Shown here piece after piece: positions 1 to 10,933 of a DNA stretch of 64,000 bases. The stretch comes from Celeribacter halophilus. GTDB lineage: Bacteria; Pseudomonadota; Alphaproteobacteria; Rhodobacterales; Rhodobacteraceae. The position numbers were made by a program, and so were the translations under genes. The notes under the pieces are model-generated. The model was not told the origin of the DNA, made no database searches, and saw only the letters and a list, made by a program, of their open reading frames with translations. The stretch lies in the NCBI RefSeq assembly GCF_900114135.1, contig NZ_FORY01000007.1:81730-145729 (forward strand). The letters run 5' to 3'. Positions within the stretch are counted from its first letter, which is position 1, and every line of letters starts with the position of its first letter.

Positions 1-876
<876 letters not shown>

Positions 877-910
877 AGGTTTCAGTCCCTTTCGTCTCGG
901 GTAAGCGCGA

Positions 911-1303
<393 letters not shown>

Positions 1304-1521
1304 TCAGCAAAACGATGTTAAGAGTTTCTTCACAAGCGATGGCGCTGATCGTTGTGAGACTTTTTCAAGCACACCTGCACAAAAATTATACATTTTGTGC
1401 GTTGGGATTAAAAAATAGGCGAAAAATAAAGATGTGAAGGCGACTCGTTTCCCCTCAACATTCAGACACCAGTTCATTACAGTCTGTCGCAATCAAACCT
1501 GGCAGATATCGAGCAAAAGAC

Positions 1522-3699
1522 ATGACAGGACCGAACGGGGGCAAGCGCAAGCTGGTGGCCGAGCGCCGCTATCCCAATGCTTCGAAACCGGTGAAAAAGC
1601 CGAAAAAGAAGGCCAAAACGCCGACACCACGGAAAAAACCCGTGCGGCGCAAACCGACGCGCAAGTCGCCGTCGAACCCTGTGGTGCGGCTGGTCAGCGG
1701 CCTTTTCCGCTGGATCGGGCGGCTGATCTGGCTCACTGTGTCACGCGGCGCATTGGCGCTTGCGGTGGTGATCGGCATTGCGGTCTTCTATATCTATTCG
1801 ACCTTGCCGCCCTATTCCGAGCTTCTGGACGGGCGCGCTCGCGGCTCTGTTACGCTTCTGGACCGCAACAGTTCGGTCTTTGCATGGCGCGGGGAACAGT
1901 TTGGCGGGCAAATTACGGCAGACACGGTCTCGCCCCACCTCAAACACGCGATCATCGCAACGGAAGACAAACGGTTCTACCGCCACTTCGGCGTCTCTCC
2001 GCGCGGCATCGCCTCCGCCATCCGCATCAACCTGTCGGAAGGGCGCGGCCCTCTTTCGGGGCACGGCGGCTCGACGCTGACCCAGCAAACGGCCAAACTG
2101 CTGTGCCTTGGTGTGCCCTATGATCCGAACACCTGGAAAAACCAGACGGAATACGAGGCCGACTGTCGCGAGACGACAATGGCGCGCAAAATCAAGGAAA
2201 TGGTCTTCGCCATGGCCATGGAAGCGCGCTATTCCAAAGACGAAATCCTGTCGATCTACATGAACCGTGCCTATCTCGGCGCAGGGGCAAACGGGTTTGA
2301 AGCCGCCGCACAGCGCTATTTCGGCAAATCCGCCGCAGAGGTCAACATCGCCGAAAGCGCTATGCTGGCAGGACTTTTGCAGGCCCCGACGCGATACGCC
2401 CCCACCAACAACCTGCAACGCTCGCAGGAACGCGCGGGGATTGTGTTGCTGTTGATGAACCAGCAAGGCTACATCTCCGAAGAAGAACGCGCCTATGCCA
2501 AGGCACATCCGGCGGAACTGTCCGAAACCGCAGAAAAACGCGCAGGCGGCTATTTTGCCGATTGGGTTATGGGAGCAGGTCCTGACTTTCTGACCCGTGA
2601 CACGACCGAAGACGTGGTGATCGAAACCACCTTTGACCAGCGCATCCAGTCTGCCGCCGAAGAGGCGCTGACGTGGATCTTCGAGAACAAGGTTCGCGCG
2701 GGGTCCGAGGCGCAGGCGGCTATTGTGGTGATGTCGGCGGACGGGGCGGTGCGGGCTATGGTCGGCGGGCGCAAGCTCAAGGTCTCCGGCGCCTTCAACC
2801 GTGCGACACAGGCCAAACGCCAGCCCGGCTCCTCCTTCAAACCCTTTGTCTACGCCACGGCGCTCGACATGGGCTGGTCCTATGACGATGTCATCATGGA
2901 CGAACCGATCACGCTGGACATTCCCGGCTCCGGCCCGTGGTCGCCGCAAAACTACGACCGTAAGTTCCACGGCCCCGTGACCGTCACCGATGCGCTCAAA
3001 CACAGCTACAACATCCCCGCCGTGAAACTGGCGATGGATGCGGGCCTTGAGAACGTGCGCACTGTGGCCGAGATGTTCGGCATCGAAAGCGATCTGGCGC
3101 AGGGACCGGCACTGGCACTCGGCGCCTCGGAAACGACGCTTCTGGAGATGACCGGCGCCTATGCGGGCATTCTCAACGGCGGGTCATCCGTTACCCCTTA
3201 CGGGCTGAAATCCCTGCGTTTAAAAGGGGATAGCACACCCCTGATGGGTCAGGAAGGCGGGCTTGGCGAGCGGGTCATCACGCCGGACAGCGCCCAGCAA
3301 CTCATCTATATGATGTATAATGCCGTGCAAGCCGGCACGGGGGCCCGCGCACAAATCCCCGGTGTCGAAGTGGCGGGCAAGACCGGCACGACACAGGCCG
3401 CGCGGGACGCATGGTTCATGGGTTTCACTGCCGATTACGTCGCGGGCGTCTGGATGGGATATGACGACAACTCGCCGCTCACAGGCGTTACAGGCGGCGG
3501 GCTTCCGGCGGAAATCTGGCAACGCACTATGGCGCAGGTCCAAGAGGGGCTTGAGCCCAAACCGCTGCCCATGATCCGCCCTGCCACACCGCCCACGGTC
3601 AATACGGTCGAGCGCGACACCAACACCGGTCGCGGCGGAGACAAGGCCGATAATGTGCTGCTCGACCTCTTGGGAACGATCTTCGGCGGGGGAAATTGA
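1522..3699 (+). CDS. mrcA: Bifunctional class A penicillin-binding protein 1A
   Basis: Peptidoglycan glycosyltransferase/DD-transpeptidase that polymerises and cross-links the murein sacculus from the periplasmic side. Order of parts in 725 residues: a strongly basic cytoplasmic tail (1-55, rich in Lys/Arg/Pro), one transmembrane helix (about 68-92), a GT51 domain with the catalytic Glu148 in EDKRFYRHFG, then the transpeptidase domain with the SxxK serine near 437 (PGSSFKPF), SYN at 495-497 and KTGT at 620-623. All key residues are present. The tail carries many lysines in repeated KPxKK-like patterns, a common but variable trait. It is divergent from glnK and followed by a terminator, so it is probably monocistronic. 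The Shine-Dalgarno is weak. Confidence 0.95.
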   Translation: MTGPNGGKRKLVAERRYPNASKPVKKPKKKAKTPTPRKKPVRRKPTRKSPSNPVVRLVSGLFRWIGRLIWLTVSRGALALAVVIGIAVFYIYSTLPPYSELLDGRARGSVTLLDRNSSVFAWRGEQFGGQITADTVSPHLKHAIIATEDKRFYRHFGVSPRGIASAIRINLSEGRGPLSGHGGSTLTQQTAKLLCLGVPYDPNTWKNQTEYEADCRETTMARKIKEMVFAMAMEARYSKDEILSIYMNRAYLGAGANGFEAAAQRYFGKSAAEVNIAESAMLAGLLQAPTRYAPTNNLQRSQERAGIVLLLMNQQGYISEEERAYAKAHPAELSETAEKRAGGYFADWVMGAGPDFLTRDTTEDVVIETTFDQRIQSAAEEALTWIFENKVRAGSEAQAAIVVMSADGAVRAMVGGRKLKVSGAFNRATQAKRQPGSSFKPFVYATALDMGWSYDDVIMDEPITLDIPGSGPWSPQNYDRKFHGPVTVTDALKHSYNIPAVKLAMDAGLENVRTVAEMFGIESDLAQGPALALGASETTLLEMTGAYAGILNGGSSVTPYGLKSLRLKGDSTPLMGQEGGLGERVITPDSAQQLIYMMYNAVQAGTGARAQIPGVEVAGKTGTTQAARDAWFMGFTADYVAGVWMGYDDNSPLTGVTGGGLPAEIWQRTMAQVQEGLEPKPLPMIRPATPPTVNTVERDTNTGRGGDKADNVLLDLLGTIFGGGN

Positions 3700-3785
3700 G
3701 GCGTCTGCATCCTGTCGGATACATGTCGGACATGTGTCGGGCATTTTGACAGGCTCTTTGCCCCGCCCTCCACACAACACGCATC

Positions 3786-3814
3786 AAAAAACGCGCCTCA
3801 CAGGGCGCGTTTTT
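3786..3814. terminator. Bidirectional Rho-independent terminator
   Basis: A 7-bp perfect stem ACGCGCC/GGCGCGT (3791-3797 with 3804-3810) with a 6-base loop is preceded by an A-run and followed by a T-run. It can therefore end transcription both of the penicillin-binding protein gene (plus) and of the mlaA-mlaC pair (minus), which converge here. Confidence 0.85.
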
Positions 3815-3837
3815 CACATTCACAAAAATATCTTCGC

Positions 3838-4422
3838 TCAGCTCAACGCGGCGGCCAGCTTGTCGATATTTCCGCCAGCCTTGTCGAGCATCGCACCGAT
3901 CTCGGAGCGTTCGGATTTCAGAAGCGAAATCCCCTCGATCTGAAGATCGATAAATTTGCCCGCCTTGTCATGCACGATGAACGAGATCGCAAAGGGTGGC
4001 TCCCCTTTGAGCACAGCCGTGCAGCGCACATCGTAGATCGAGTTGATCTTCTGCGTGCTGTTGACCTCGACCCTGCCGCCAATGAACTCGCGGAAACGCG
4101 ACCCGTATTTGCGCGCGACATAGGCCTGGAACGCCTTGGTGAAACTCCGCAACTGCGCCGCAGACGCGCTACGCGCAGGCGGGCCAAGCACCGAACGCGC
4201 GATGTTGGGCATATCGGCGTAGCGCACCAGCACCTTCTCGAAATCCACATACATGGCCGCTTCGGATTTGCCCGAATTGATGATGGCGTTGATGTCCGCC
4301 ACGGCCTTGTCGATCAGGGATTCGGCCTGAGCCGAAGAAAACGCCAAGGCCGATTGGGGCAGGATCAGAGCCGCCCCTAAAGCGCCCAGAACCGTCCGGC
4401 GTGTAAACGCGAAATCACTCAT
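3838..4422 (-). CDS. mlaC: MlaC/Ttg2D-family phospholipid-binding periplasmic protein
   Basis: Periplasmic carrier of the Mla pathway that shuttles phospholipids between the outer-membrane lipoprotein MlaA and the inner membrane. The 194-residue product starts MSDFAFTRRTVLG and has a Tat-like (twin Arg) N-terminus followed by a hydrophobic h-region ending ALAF, then the helical and beta body of the Ttg2 family with the RSVLG and AFQAYVARKYGSRF region. I chose the ATG at 4420-4422 because AGGA sits five bases upstream and the ATG overlaps the mlaA stop by 8 bases, implying translational coupling. The ABC part (mlaFED) is not next to it. It could be annotated simply as ABC transporter substrate-binding protein. 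Confidence 0.88.
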   Translation of the reverse strand: MSDFAFTRRTVLGALGAALILPQSALAFSSAQAESLIDKAVADINAIINSGKSEAAMYVDFEKVLVRYADMPNIARSVLGPPARSASAAQLRSFTKAFQAYVARKYGSRFREFIGGRVEVNSTQKINSIYDVRCTAVLKGEPPFAISFIVHDKAGKFIDLQIEGISLLKSERSEIGAMLDKAGGNIDKLAAALS

Positions 4423-5188
4423 AGAAGTCCTCATATATGTCAAAAGCCGCAGCCTCCTGATCCGCAGCTCCCGCACCGGCCACGATCGGGGTTCCCAATT
4501 CGTAGCGGCGGTTGTCGAGATAGGTCAGGCGCATCTGGGCATAGCTGTCCGCGCTGTCATAAATCACGGATTCATAGAGATCGGAATAACGATAACGTGT
4601 GTCCGCCAAATCGGCGACTTTCAGCCCTGTCTTGTACCCTTTTTCCGGATTGCCAAGCAGGTTGCCCACGGGATCAAGCGCGATATCGACCAGAAGCCCC
4701 AAAGAGTCGCGCTCTGTCGAAGGACCATAAAGCGGCAGGACAACATAAGCCCCCTCGCCCATGCCCCATGTATAAAGCGTCTCTCCGAAATCCGCATCGC
4801 GCTCCTCAAGCCCCATGCCGGTCGCCGGATCGAACAGCCCGCCGATCCCGATGGTGGCGTTCACGGCAAACCGCGCGGTGTTGTGCAGCGCGTCACCGAA
4901 ACGCAACTGCAACACATCATTGACCACACTGCCCGGAATACCCAGCGTGTCGGAGACATTCGACAACCCCTTGCGCAACGGGTCAGGCACCACTGTGCCA
5001 TAGGCCGTGGACACGGGTTTGATCACCGCCTTGTCCAGCGCGACATTGGTGTCATGCCAGCCACGGTTCACCTCTTCGTAAGGGTCCGCGATCCCGTCGG
5101 GACCGGGGGTCGCACAGCCGGCCAACACAATGACCCCGGCAAAAAGCGAAGTCTTGGCGAGTAACGGCCTTAGGGGAGATAGGGTCAT
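4415..5188 (-). CDS. mlaA: MlaA/VacJ family outer-membrane lipoprotein
   Basis: Outer-membrane lipoprotein that removes mislocalised phospholipids from the outer leaflet and hands them to MlaC. The N-terminus is a lipoprotein signal with lipobox LAGC. It is followed by the VacJ signature region (DPYEEVNRGWHDTN, then RFAVNATIGIGGLFDPATGMGL and GMGEGAYVVLPLYGPSTERD). I prefer the ATG at 5186-5188 (257 residues, GAAGG upstream) to a TTG 33 bases further out, since it puts the signal peptide at the normal distance. It is the first gene of a two-gene mlaA-mlaC operon read leftwards. Confidence 0.92.
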   Translation of the reverse strand: MTLSPLRPLLAKTSLFAGVIVLAGCATPGPDGIADPYEEVNRGWHDTNVALDKAVIKPVSTAYGTVVPDPLRKGLSNVSDTLGIPGSVVNDVLQLRFGDALHNTARFAVNATIGIGGLFDPATGMGLEERDADFGETLYTWGMGEGAYVVLPLYGPSTERDSLGLLVDIALDPVGNLLGNPEKGYKTGLKVADLADTRYRYSDLYESVIYDSADSYAQMRLTYLDNRRYELGTPIVAGAGAADQEAAAFDIYEDFYE

Positions 5189-5408
5189 TATGGCGAACCT
5201 TCGGACTAACAGATTGAACAAGACACGAGCGTCACAACACAGCCCGTTTCAGTGGGTATAAGCCACATAGTATTCCTGAAACAGAAGCCCAATATTAACA
5301 CACCTCCTGTTAGAAATCCTGTGACATTGTTTCAACAGATCACCTCCGGCCCGCGCCGGGCCACAGGCAGCGATGCCATATCAGACAGGACCGCGTTAAG
5401 ACACCGCC

Positions 5409-7148
5409 ATGACCCAAGAAGAGATCCGCCTCGGTCAAGAAGAGCTCGCCACTGTCCGGCGCGGCTCTCGCGGGCTGTTTTGGACCTGTGGTATATTTTC
5501 CATATGTATCAATCTGTTGATGCTCACCGGCCCGTTGTTCATGCTTCAGGTCTATGACCGTGTTCTGGGCTCTGGCTCGGAGGCGACTCTGGTGGCGCTG
5601 TTTTCCATCGTCGCCTTTCTCTATCTGATGATGGGGCTGCTCGACGGCACGCGGGCGCGGATTCTGTCGCGAATCGCGGCGCGTTTCCAGACGCGGCTCG
5701 AAAACCGCGTGTTCCATGCATCGATGGCGCAAGCGGCCCGAAACCCGCGCGACACCCGCAAGATTCGCGGCATGGACGATCTGACCGCCATTCGCCGTTT
5801 TCTCGGCTCTCCGGCCCTGTCGGCGCTTTATGACCTGCCATTTACCCCCATTTTTCTCTGTGGCATTGCGCTGTTCCACCCCTATCTCGGCCTTCTGGCG
5901 GTGGGCGGCGGAGGAATGCTTGTGGCGGTTGCGCTGTGGCACCGTGCGGCGGCGAAACCGAAGCAGGACGCGCTCATCCGTGCTGAAAACGAGGCGCAGC
6001 AGACCGCGAGTCGCATGACCTCGGCGGCGGAGGCACTTGCCGCGCTTGGTATGAAAGAGGCCGCTTTCCGGCGCTGGTTCAAGGCCCGCGAGACCGCCTT
6101 GCGCCAAAGCGTGGCCAGCGAGGACACGACCCACGGCTTTACCGCCGCCTCCAGAGCGCTGCGTCTGTTCCTGCAATCCGCCATGCTGGCGCTTGGTGCG
6201 TGGCTGGTACTGGAGCGCCAGTTGAGCGCGGGGGCGATGGTGGCCAGCTCGATTCTCTTGGGGCGCGCCTTGCAGCCGGTTGATATGCTGATCGGCCAGT
6301 GGGGGCTGGTGCAACATGGTCTGCGCGGCTGGCGTGATCTGGCCGAATTGCTCGGGCGCACCCCCGCCGAGACCTCGCACACGGCTCTGCCCCGTCCGAA
6401 AGCCGCGCTGTCGGTTCAACACCTCACCGTTACGCCACCGGGACAAACGCAGGCCGCTCTGCGGATGGTCGGGTTCGATCTTGCCCCCGGCGAGGCTCTG
6501 GGCGTCATCGGGCCATCAGGCGCCGGAAAATCCACGCTGGCGCGGGCACTGACGGGGGTTTGGTCGCCTACGGGCGGCACGATCCGCCTCGATGGTGCGA
6601 AACTCTCGCATTACGACAGCGAGGCGCTTGGCCGTTACATCGGCTACCTGCCGCAACAGGTGCAACTTTTCGACGGCACGATTGCCGAAAACATCGCCAA
6701 ACTCGCGCTTACCCCTCAGGCCGAGGCCGTGATTGCCGCCGCAAAGAAAGCCGATGCCCATGACCTGATCCTGTCGCTGCCGGAGGGCTACGACACGCCG
6801 GTCTCTGCGGCGGGCGGGCTGTTGTCCGGCGGGCAGTTGCAGCGGATCGGTCTGGCGCGGGCGTTTTACGACGATCCGGTGATCGTCATTCTCGACGAGC
6901 CCAATGCCAACCTCGACAATGCCGGCTCCCTCGCGCTCAACACCGCGATTCGCCGCCATAAGGACGAGGGCGGGGCCGTGCTGATTATGGCGCACCGGCC
7001 TTCTGCGATTCAGGAATGTGAAAAGCTTCTGGTGCTGGAAGGCGGTCTGCGTCGTGCGTTCGGGCCGCGCGATCAGGTGCTGGGCGAGATGGTCAAGAAT
7101 TCCAAGGACATTCTGCGCAGCGGCACGGCTCAGGGAGGCATCCGATGA
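5409..7148 (+). CDS. Type I secretion system permease/ATPase (PrtD/HlyB-like)
   Basis: Inner-membrane ABC exporter that energises one-step secretion of RTX or other type I substrates. The 579 residues hold an N-terminal six-helix ABC transmembrane domain (roughly 25-310) without a C39 peptidase domain, then a nucleotide-binding domain with Walker A GPSGAGKST (about 368-376), signature LSGGQ (about 471-475) and Walker B VIVILDEP (about 492-499). This is the PrtD rather than HlyB length class. Its stop overlaps the start of the adaptor gene by ATGA. No outer-membrane TolC-type gene or RTX substrate lies next to it. Confidence 0.92.
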   Translation: MTQEEIRLGQEELATVRRGSRGLFWTCGIFSICINLLMLTGPLFMLQVYDRVLGSGSEATLVALFSIVAFLYLMMGLLDGTRARILSRIAARFQTRLENRVFHASMAQAARNPRDTRKIRGMDDLTAIRRFLGSPALSALYDLPFTPIFLCGIALFHPYLGLLAVGGGGMLVAVALWHRAAAKPKQDALIRAENEAQQTASRMTSAAEALAALGMKEAAFRRWFKARETALRQSVASEDTTHGFTAASRALRLFLQSAMLALGAWLVLERQLSAGAMVASSILLGRALQPVDMLIGQWGLVQHGLRGWRDLAELLGRTPAETSHTALPRPKAALSVQHLTVTPPGQTQAALRMVGFDLAPGEALGVIGPSGAGKSTLARALTGVWSPTGGTIRLDGAKLSHYDSEALGRYIGYLPQQVQLFDGTIAENIAKLALTPQAEAVIAAAKKADAHDLILSLPEGYDTPVSAAGGLLSGGQLQRIGLARAFYDDPVIVILDEPNANLDNAGSLALNTAIRRHKDEGGAVLIMAHRPSAIQECEKLLVLEGGLRRAFGPRDQVLGEMVKNSKDILRSGTAQGGIR

Positions 7149-8461
7149 GCACGCCGCGCCCCACACAACAGGACTGGTCCGCACGCAGCCTCGTCTGGTT
7201 CGGGCTGGCCTGCCTTGCGATCCTGTTCGTCGGCTTTGGCGGCTGGGCGATCTTTGCGCGAATCGACGGGGCCGTTGTCGCCCACGGGCAGGTGCAGGTC
7301 GAACAGAACCGTCAGGCCGTGGCCCATCGTGACGGCGGCGAAGTGGCGGCGGTGCATGTGAACGAGGGCGCAAAGGTCGAAAAAGGGGCGCTTTTGATCG
7401 AACTGGCTGCCGAGGACGACCTCAACGACATCGCGGTGCTGGAACGCCAGTTGTTCGAACTGCTGGCCCGCGCGGCACGGCTTGAGGCCGAACGCGACGG
7501 GGCCGCCAAAATCACCCTGCCGCCGGAACTGGTCGCGCGTATGGCCGACGACCCGCAAGTGGCGCGATCCGTGGCCGGACAGATCGACCTGTTCCACGCC
7601 CGTCAGGAAACGGCCCGCGCGGAAATCGAACAGCTGAACAAACAGCGCAGCCAGATCGACGTGCAGATCAAGGGGATCACAACTCAGAAAGCCGCCCTCA
7701 CGGAACAGCTTGCGCTGCTCAAAGACGACCTTGCGGCGCAAACCGTCTTGCTCGAACGCGGCCTCACCCAGCAAAGCCGCGTGACCGGCCTGCGCCGTGA
7801 TGCGGTGCAATATACCGCCGAAATCGGGCGACTGGACACGTCCGAGGCACAGGCACAGGTGCAGATCACCGAGATCGAGTTGAACATCCTCAAGGCCCGC
7901 AGCGACCGCCGCGAAACCGCGATCACCGAGTTGCGCGACATTCAGGCAGAGATCGGAGGGTTGCGCGAACAGCTCTCCGGCCTCACCGCGCGACTGGAGC
8001 GCCTCGACATCCGCGCCCCTGTGTCGGGCGTCGTCTACGGCCTGTCCGTCTTCGGCCCCGGCGCGGTGATCCCGCCCGCGCAACCCGCACTCTATATTGT
8101 GCCGCAGGACCGCCCCCTCATCATCACGGCAAGGGTCAGCCCGACCCATGTCGACCAGGTCTACCCCGGCCAGCCGGTGCGTTTGCGCTTTTCCACATTC
8201 GACCGCCGCACCACACCGGAACTCGAAGCACAGGTCATGCGCGTTTCTCCCGATGCTTTTGTCGATGACGTCACCGGAGAAAATTATTACCGTGCGGACA
8301 TCCATATTTCCGAGGCTCAGCGCGCCCGCCTCCCCGACGGGGCTGTGCTGATCCCCGGAATGCCCGTAGAAACCTATATGTCCACCGGCGAACGCTCGCC
8401 TCTTGCCTATCTGACCAAACCTCTGACAGATTATTTCATCCGCGCCTTCCGCGAGAACTGA
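7145..8461 (+). CDS. HlyD-family type I secretion periplasmic adaptor
   Basis: Membrane-fusion protein linking the ABC exporter to an outer-membrane channel. The 438 residues begin with a short cytoplasmic tail and one transmembrane helix (about 18-40). Next come the lipoyl-like half (VVAHGQVQVEQNRQAV), a long coiled-coil hairpin (about 90-290, rich in Glu/Gln/Leu/Arg) and the returning lipoyl/beta-barrel part with IRAPVSGVVYGLSVFGPG, ending with the HlyD C-terminal IPGMPVETYM segment. ATGA overlap with the ATPase gene indicates coupled translation. Confidence 0.93.
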   Translation: MSTPRPTQQDWSARSLVWFGLACLAILFVGFGGWAIFARIDGAVVAHGQVQVEQNRQAVAHRDGGEVAAVHVNEGAKVEKGALLIELAAEDDLNDIAVLERQLFELLARAARLEAERDGAAKITLPPELVARMADDPQVARSVAGQIDLFHARQETARAEIEQLNKQRSQIDVQIKGITTQKAALTEQLALLKDDLAAQTVLLERGLTQQSRVTGLRRDAVQYTAEIGRLDTSEAQAQVQITEIELNILKARSDRRETAITELRDIQAEIGGLREQLSGLTARLERLDIRAPVSGVVYGLSVFGPGAVIPPAQPALYIVPQDRPLIITARVSPTHVDQVYPGQPVRLRFSTFDRRTTPELEAQVMRVSPDAFVDDVTGENYYRADIHISEAQRARLPDGAVLIPGMPVETYMSTGERSPLAYLTKPLTDYFIRAFREN

Positions 8462-8489
8462 CGCGCAGCCAACACAAAGGACCCTCCCC

Positions 8490-8948
8490 ATGGATCTTTC
8501 CGCCAAACTGGCCGACCTCGGCCTCACCCTTCCCGCCGCTCCGGCCCCTGCCGCCAATTATGTGCCTTTTGTCATCAGCGGGACGCAGCTTTTTATCTCC
8601 GGCCAGATCTCCAACGGGCCTGACGGGCTCATCTGTGGCAAGCTCGGAGACGATATGAACACCGAAGAAGGGGCCAAAGCCGCCGAAACCTGTGCGCTGG
8701 CCCTTCTGGCGCAGGCCAATGCTGCCGTGGAGGGGGATTTCTCCAAGGTGAAACGACTGGTCAAACTCGTCGGTTTCGTCAATTCGACCGCTGACTTCAC
8801 CGAACAGCCCAAAGTCATCAACGGTGCCTCCGATCTGATGGTCAAGGTGCTGGGCGAAGCGGGCCGCCATGCGCGCTCCGCGGTCTCCGCCGCCAGCCTG
8901 CCTCTGGGTGTTGCCGTGGAAATTGAAGCGGTGTTCGAGCTCGTCTGA
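8490..8948 (+). CDS. RidA family protein (YjgF/Rid superfamily)
   Basis: Trimeric Rid-family protein; RidA members deaminate reactive enamine/imine intermediates such as 2-aminoacrylate. The product has 152 residues, longer than classical RidA (about 128) and in the range of the Rid subfamilies found in alphaproteobacteria. The core pattern VISGTQLFISGQI near 30-42 and the LVGFVNSTADF segment are visible. The canonical catalytic arginine region (RSAV near the C-terminus) is retained as ARSAVSAASLPLGV. The start has an AAAGGA Shine-Dalgarno 11 bases upstream. The stop overlaps the next start by one base (TGATG). Substrate is unknown. Confidence 0.88.
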   Translation: MDLSAKLADLGLTLPAAPAPAANYVPFVISGTQLFISGQISNGPDGLICGKLGDDMNTEEGAKAAETCALALLAQANAAVEGDFSKVKRLVKLVGFVNSTADFTEQPKVINGASDLMVKVLGEAGRHARSAVSAASLPLGVAVEIEAVFELV

Positions 8949-9706
8949 TGCCCCAATTACCAGAGATCTTTCTGAAGACACCGATCGCGCACCGTGCCCT
9001 GCATGATGGCAATGTCACCCGTGCCGAAAACAACTTTGCCGCGCTGGATGCGGCCATTGCAAAAGGGTTCGGCATTGAAATCGACCTGCAAATGTCCTCG
9101 GACGGGGAGGCGATGGTCTTTCACGACTATGCGCTCAACCGCCTGACCGAAGGGCACGGGGCCTTTGCGCTCAACACGGCGGAGGAACTGGCGCAGTTGC
9201 GGTTCAAGACCGGCGAGGTCGGGGTGCCGACGCTGAAACAGGTTCTCGACCATGTGGACGGGCGTGCGCCGCTTCTGATCGAGGTAAAGGATCAGGACGG
9301 GGCGATGGGGCCGAGTGTCGGGCGGCTGGAAGTGGCCGCAACCAAGGTGCTCGAAAGCTATCAGGGGCCGGTGGCCATGATGTCGTTCAACCCCCATTCC
9401 GTTGCAGTTCTGGCCGAGCTTTGTCCGCATCTGCCGCGCGGTCTCACCACCGCAAGCTGGGAAGATGACGCGGCCAAGCTCATTCCGGCCTCGCGCCGTG
9501 CGCCTCTGCGCGACATTGTCGATTACGAACGTGTGGGAGCAAGTTTCATCAGCCATCAATGGTCCGATCTGGAGCGTCCGCGTGTTGCGGAGTTGAAAGC
9601 GTCGGGTGCGCATATTCTGTGCTGGACGATCAAAAGCGCCGAAGAAGAGGCCACCGCCAGCAAGGTTGCTGAGAACATCACATTCGAGAACTATCTTCCG
9701 ACTTGA
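8948..9706 (+). CDS. Glycerophosphodiester phosphodiesterase (GDPD/UgpQ family)
   Basis: Hydrolyses glycerophosphodiesters to glycerol-3-phosphate and an alcohol; a TIM-barrel metal-dependent enzyme. In 252 residues the catalytic/metal pattern is complete: HR at 15-16, EID at 44-46 and FHD at 58-60, followed by LIEVKD and the C-terminal CWTIKS strand. There is no signal peptide, so it probably acts in the cytoplasm. It is translationally coupled to the RidA gene through TGATG. The name ugpQ is possible, but no ugp transport genes are present. Confidence 0.92.
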   Translation: MPQLPEIFLKTPIAHRALHDGNVTRAENNFAALDAAIAKGFGIEIDLQMSSDGEAMVFHDYALNRLTEGHGAFALNTAEELAQLRFKTGEVGVPTLKQVLDHVDGRAPLLIEVKDQDGAMGPSVGRLEVAATKVLESYQGPVAMMSFNPHSVAVLAELCPHLPRGLTTASWEDDAAKLIPASRRAPLRDIVDYERVGASFISHQWSDLERPRVAELKASGAHILCWTIKSAEEEATASKVAENITFENYLPT

Positions 9707-9754
9707 CGCGGCGGTCCGGCGCGCCAGTTACAGGAAGACCACGGTGCACGGGAT

Positions 9755-10933
9755 ATGACGGAACAGATTGAGATTAGCCTGATCGACAGCCTCGACGCGA
9801 TAGTCGCCGGGGACTGGGATGCCTGTGCCACCCGTGGGGCGGGCGCGCCGGAAGATCCGTTTGTGACCCATCGCTTCCTGCTGGCGCTGGAGCGGTCCGG
9901 CTCTGTCGGTGCGGGCACGGGCTGGCAGCCGAGCTATCTTGTGGCGCGGCTTGGCGGCGAGGTGATCGCCGTTGCGCCGATGTATGCCAAGGAGCACAGT
10001 CAGGGCGAATATATTTTCGATCACAACTGGGCCCATGCCTATGAACAGGCGGGCGGGCGCTATTATCCGAAGCTGCAAATCGCGGTGCCGTTTACCCCTG
10101 TGACGGGGCGGCGGCTTCTGACCCGTCCGGGGTTCGAGGAGACCGGCATGGCGGCCTTGGTGCAAGGCGCGGTTGAGATCGCCTCGCAAAATGCGCTGTC
10201 CTCGCTGCACCTGACCTTTTGCGTCGAAGAAGAGGTCACGGCGGGCGAGGCAATGGGCTTGATGCATCGCACGGGGCAGCAGTTTCATTGGGACAATGCC
10301 GGATATGGCAGTTTCGACGATTTCCTACAGGCGCTGTCTTCACGCAAGCGCAAGAACATCCGCAAGGAACGTGCGCAGGCGCAGGGGTTTGGCGGAGAGA
10401 TCGTGCAACTGACCGGAGAGGCGATCCGGCCGGAACATTGGGATGCTTTCTGGCAGTTCTATCAGGACACGGGCAGCCGCAAATGGGGCACGCCTTACCT
10501 GACCCGCGCCTTTTTCGACGAGATACACAACACAATGCGCGACGATGTCCTTTTGGTGCTGGCGCTCAAAGACGGGCGAGCCATTGCGGGGGCGCTGAAT
10601 TTCATCGGGCGGACGCGGCTTTTCGGGCGGTATTGGGGTTGCACCGAATATCACCCGAGCCTGCATTTCGAGCTGTGCTATTATCAGGCCATCGACTACG
10701 CCATTGCCCACGGTCTCGACCGTGTCGAGGCCGGTGCGCAGGGCGAACACAAACTGGCGCGCGGCTATTTGCCCAACACGGTGCATTCGCTGCACTGGAT
10801 CAGGGATCCGGGGTTTGCGCGGGCCGTGGGCGACTATCTTGATGCCGAACGCGCCGCCGTGGCCGAGGAGGTCGAGGTGCTGACCTCTTACGGCCCGTTC
10901 AAATCCACAGGACAGGAGCAAGACCATGACTGA
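9755..10933 (+). CDS. GNAT-superfamily acyltransferase of the peptidogalycan-biosynthesis (COG3146) type
   Basis: A 392-residue protein with two tandem GNAT-like halves: an N-terminal part and a C-terminal part containing [12 protein letters not shown] and the GRYWGC...[14 protein letters not shown] region typical of COG3146 (DUF482) proteins. The family is related to Fem/MurM-type aminoacyltransferases. The biochemical substrate is not established, and the peptidogalycan name is historical. The ATG at 9755 follows CGGG; the stop overlaps the pterin dehydratase start by 8 bases, so the two are in one operon. Confidence is high for the family and low for the reaction. Confidence 0.85.
   Translation: MTEQIEISLIDSLDAIVAGDWDACATRGAGAPEDPFVTHRFLLALERSGSVGAGTGWQPSYLVARLGGEVIAVAPMYAKEHSQGEYIFDHNWAHAYEQAGGRYYPKLQIAVPFTPVTGRRLLTRPGFEETGMAALVQGAVEIASQNALSSLHLTFCVEEEVTAGEAMGLMHRTGQQFHWDNAGYGSFDDFLQALSSRKRKNIRKERAQAQGFGGEIVQLTGEAIRPEHWDAFWQFYQDTGSRKWGTPYLTRAFFDEIHNTMRDDVLLVLALKDGRAIAGALNFIGRTRLFGRYWGCTEYHPSLHFELCYYQAIDYAIAHGLDRVEAGAQGEHKLARGYLPNTVHSLHWIRDPGFARAVGDYLDAERAAVAEEVEVLTSYGPFKSTGQEQDHD

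Noticed and set aside
1741-3003. Minus-strand open frame of 420 codons
   Set aside because: Shadow of the penicillin-binding protein gene; composition rich in Arg/Gly/His with no domain.
5246-5282. Inverted repeat GTTTCAG...CTGAAAC between mlaA and the secretion genes
   Set aside because: The arms are 23 bases apart with poor inner pairing and match no known operator; likely chance.
7130-8557. Minus-strand open frame of 475 codons
   Set aside because: Opposite strand of the HlyD-type adaptor gene, no domain or start signal.
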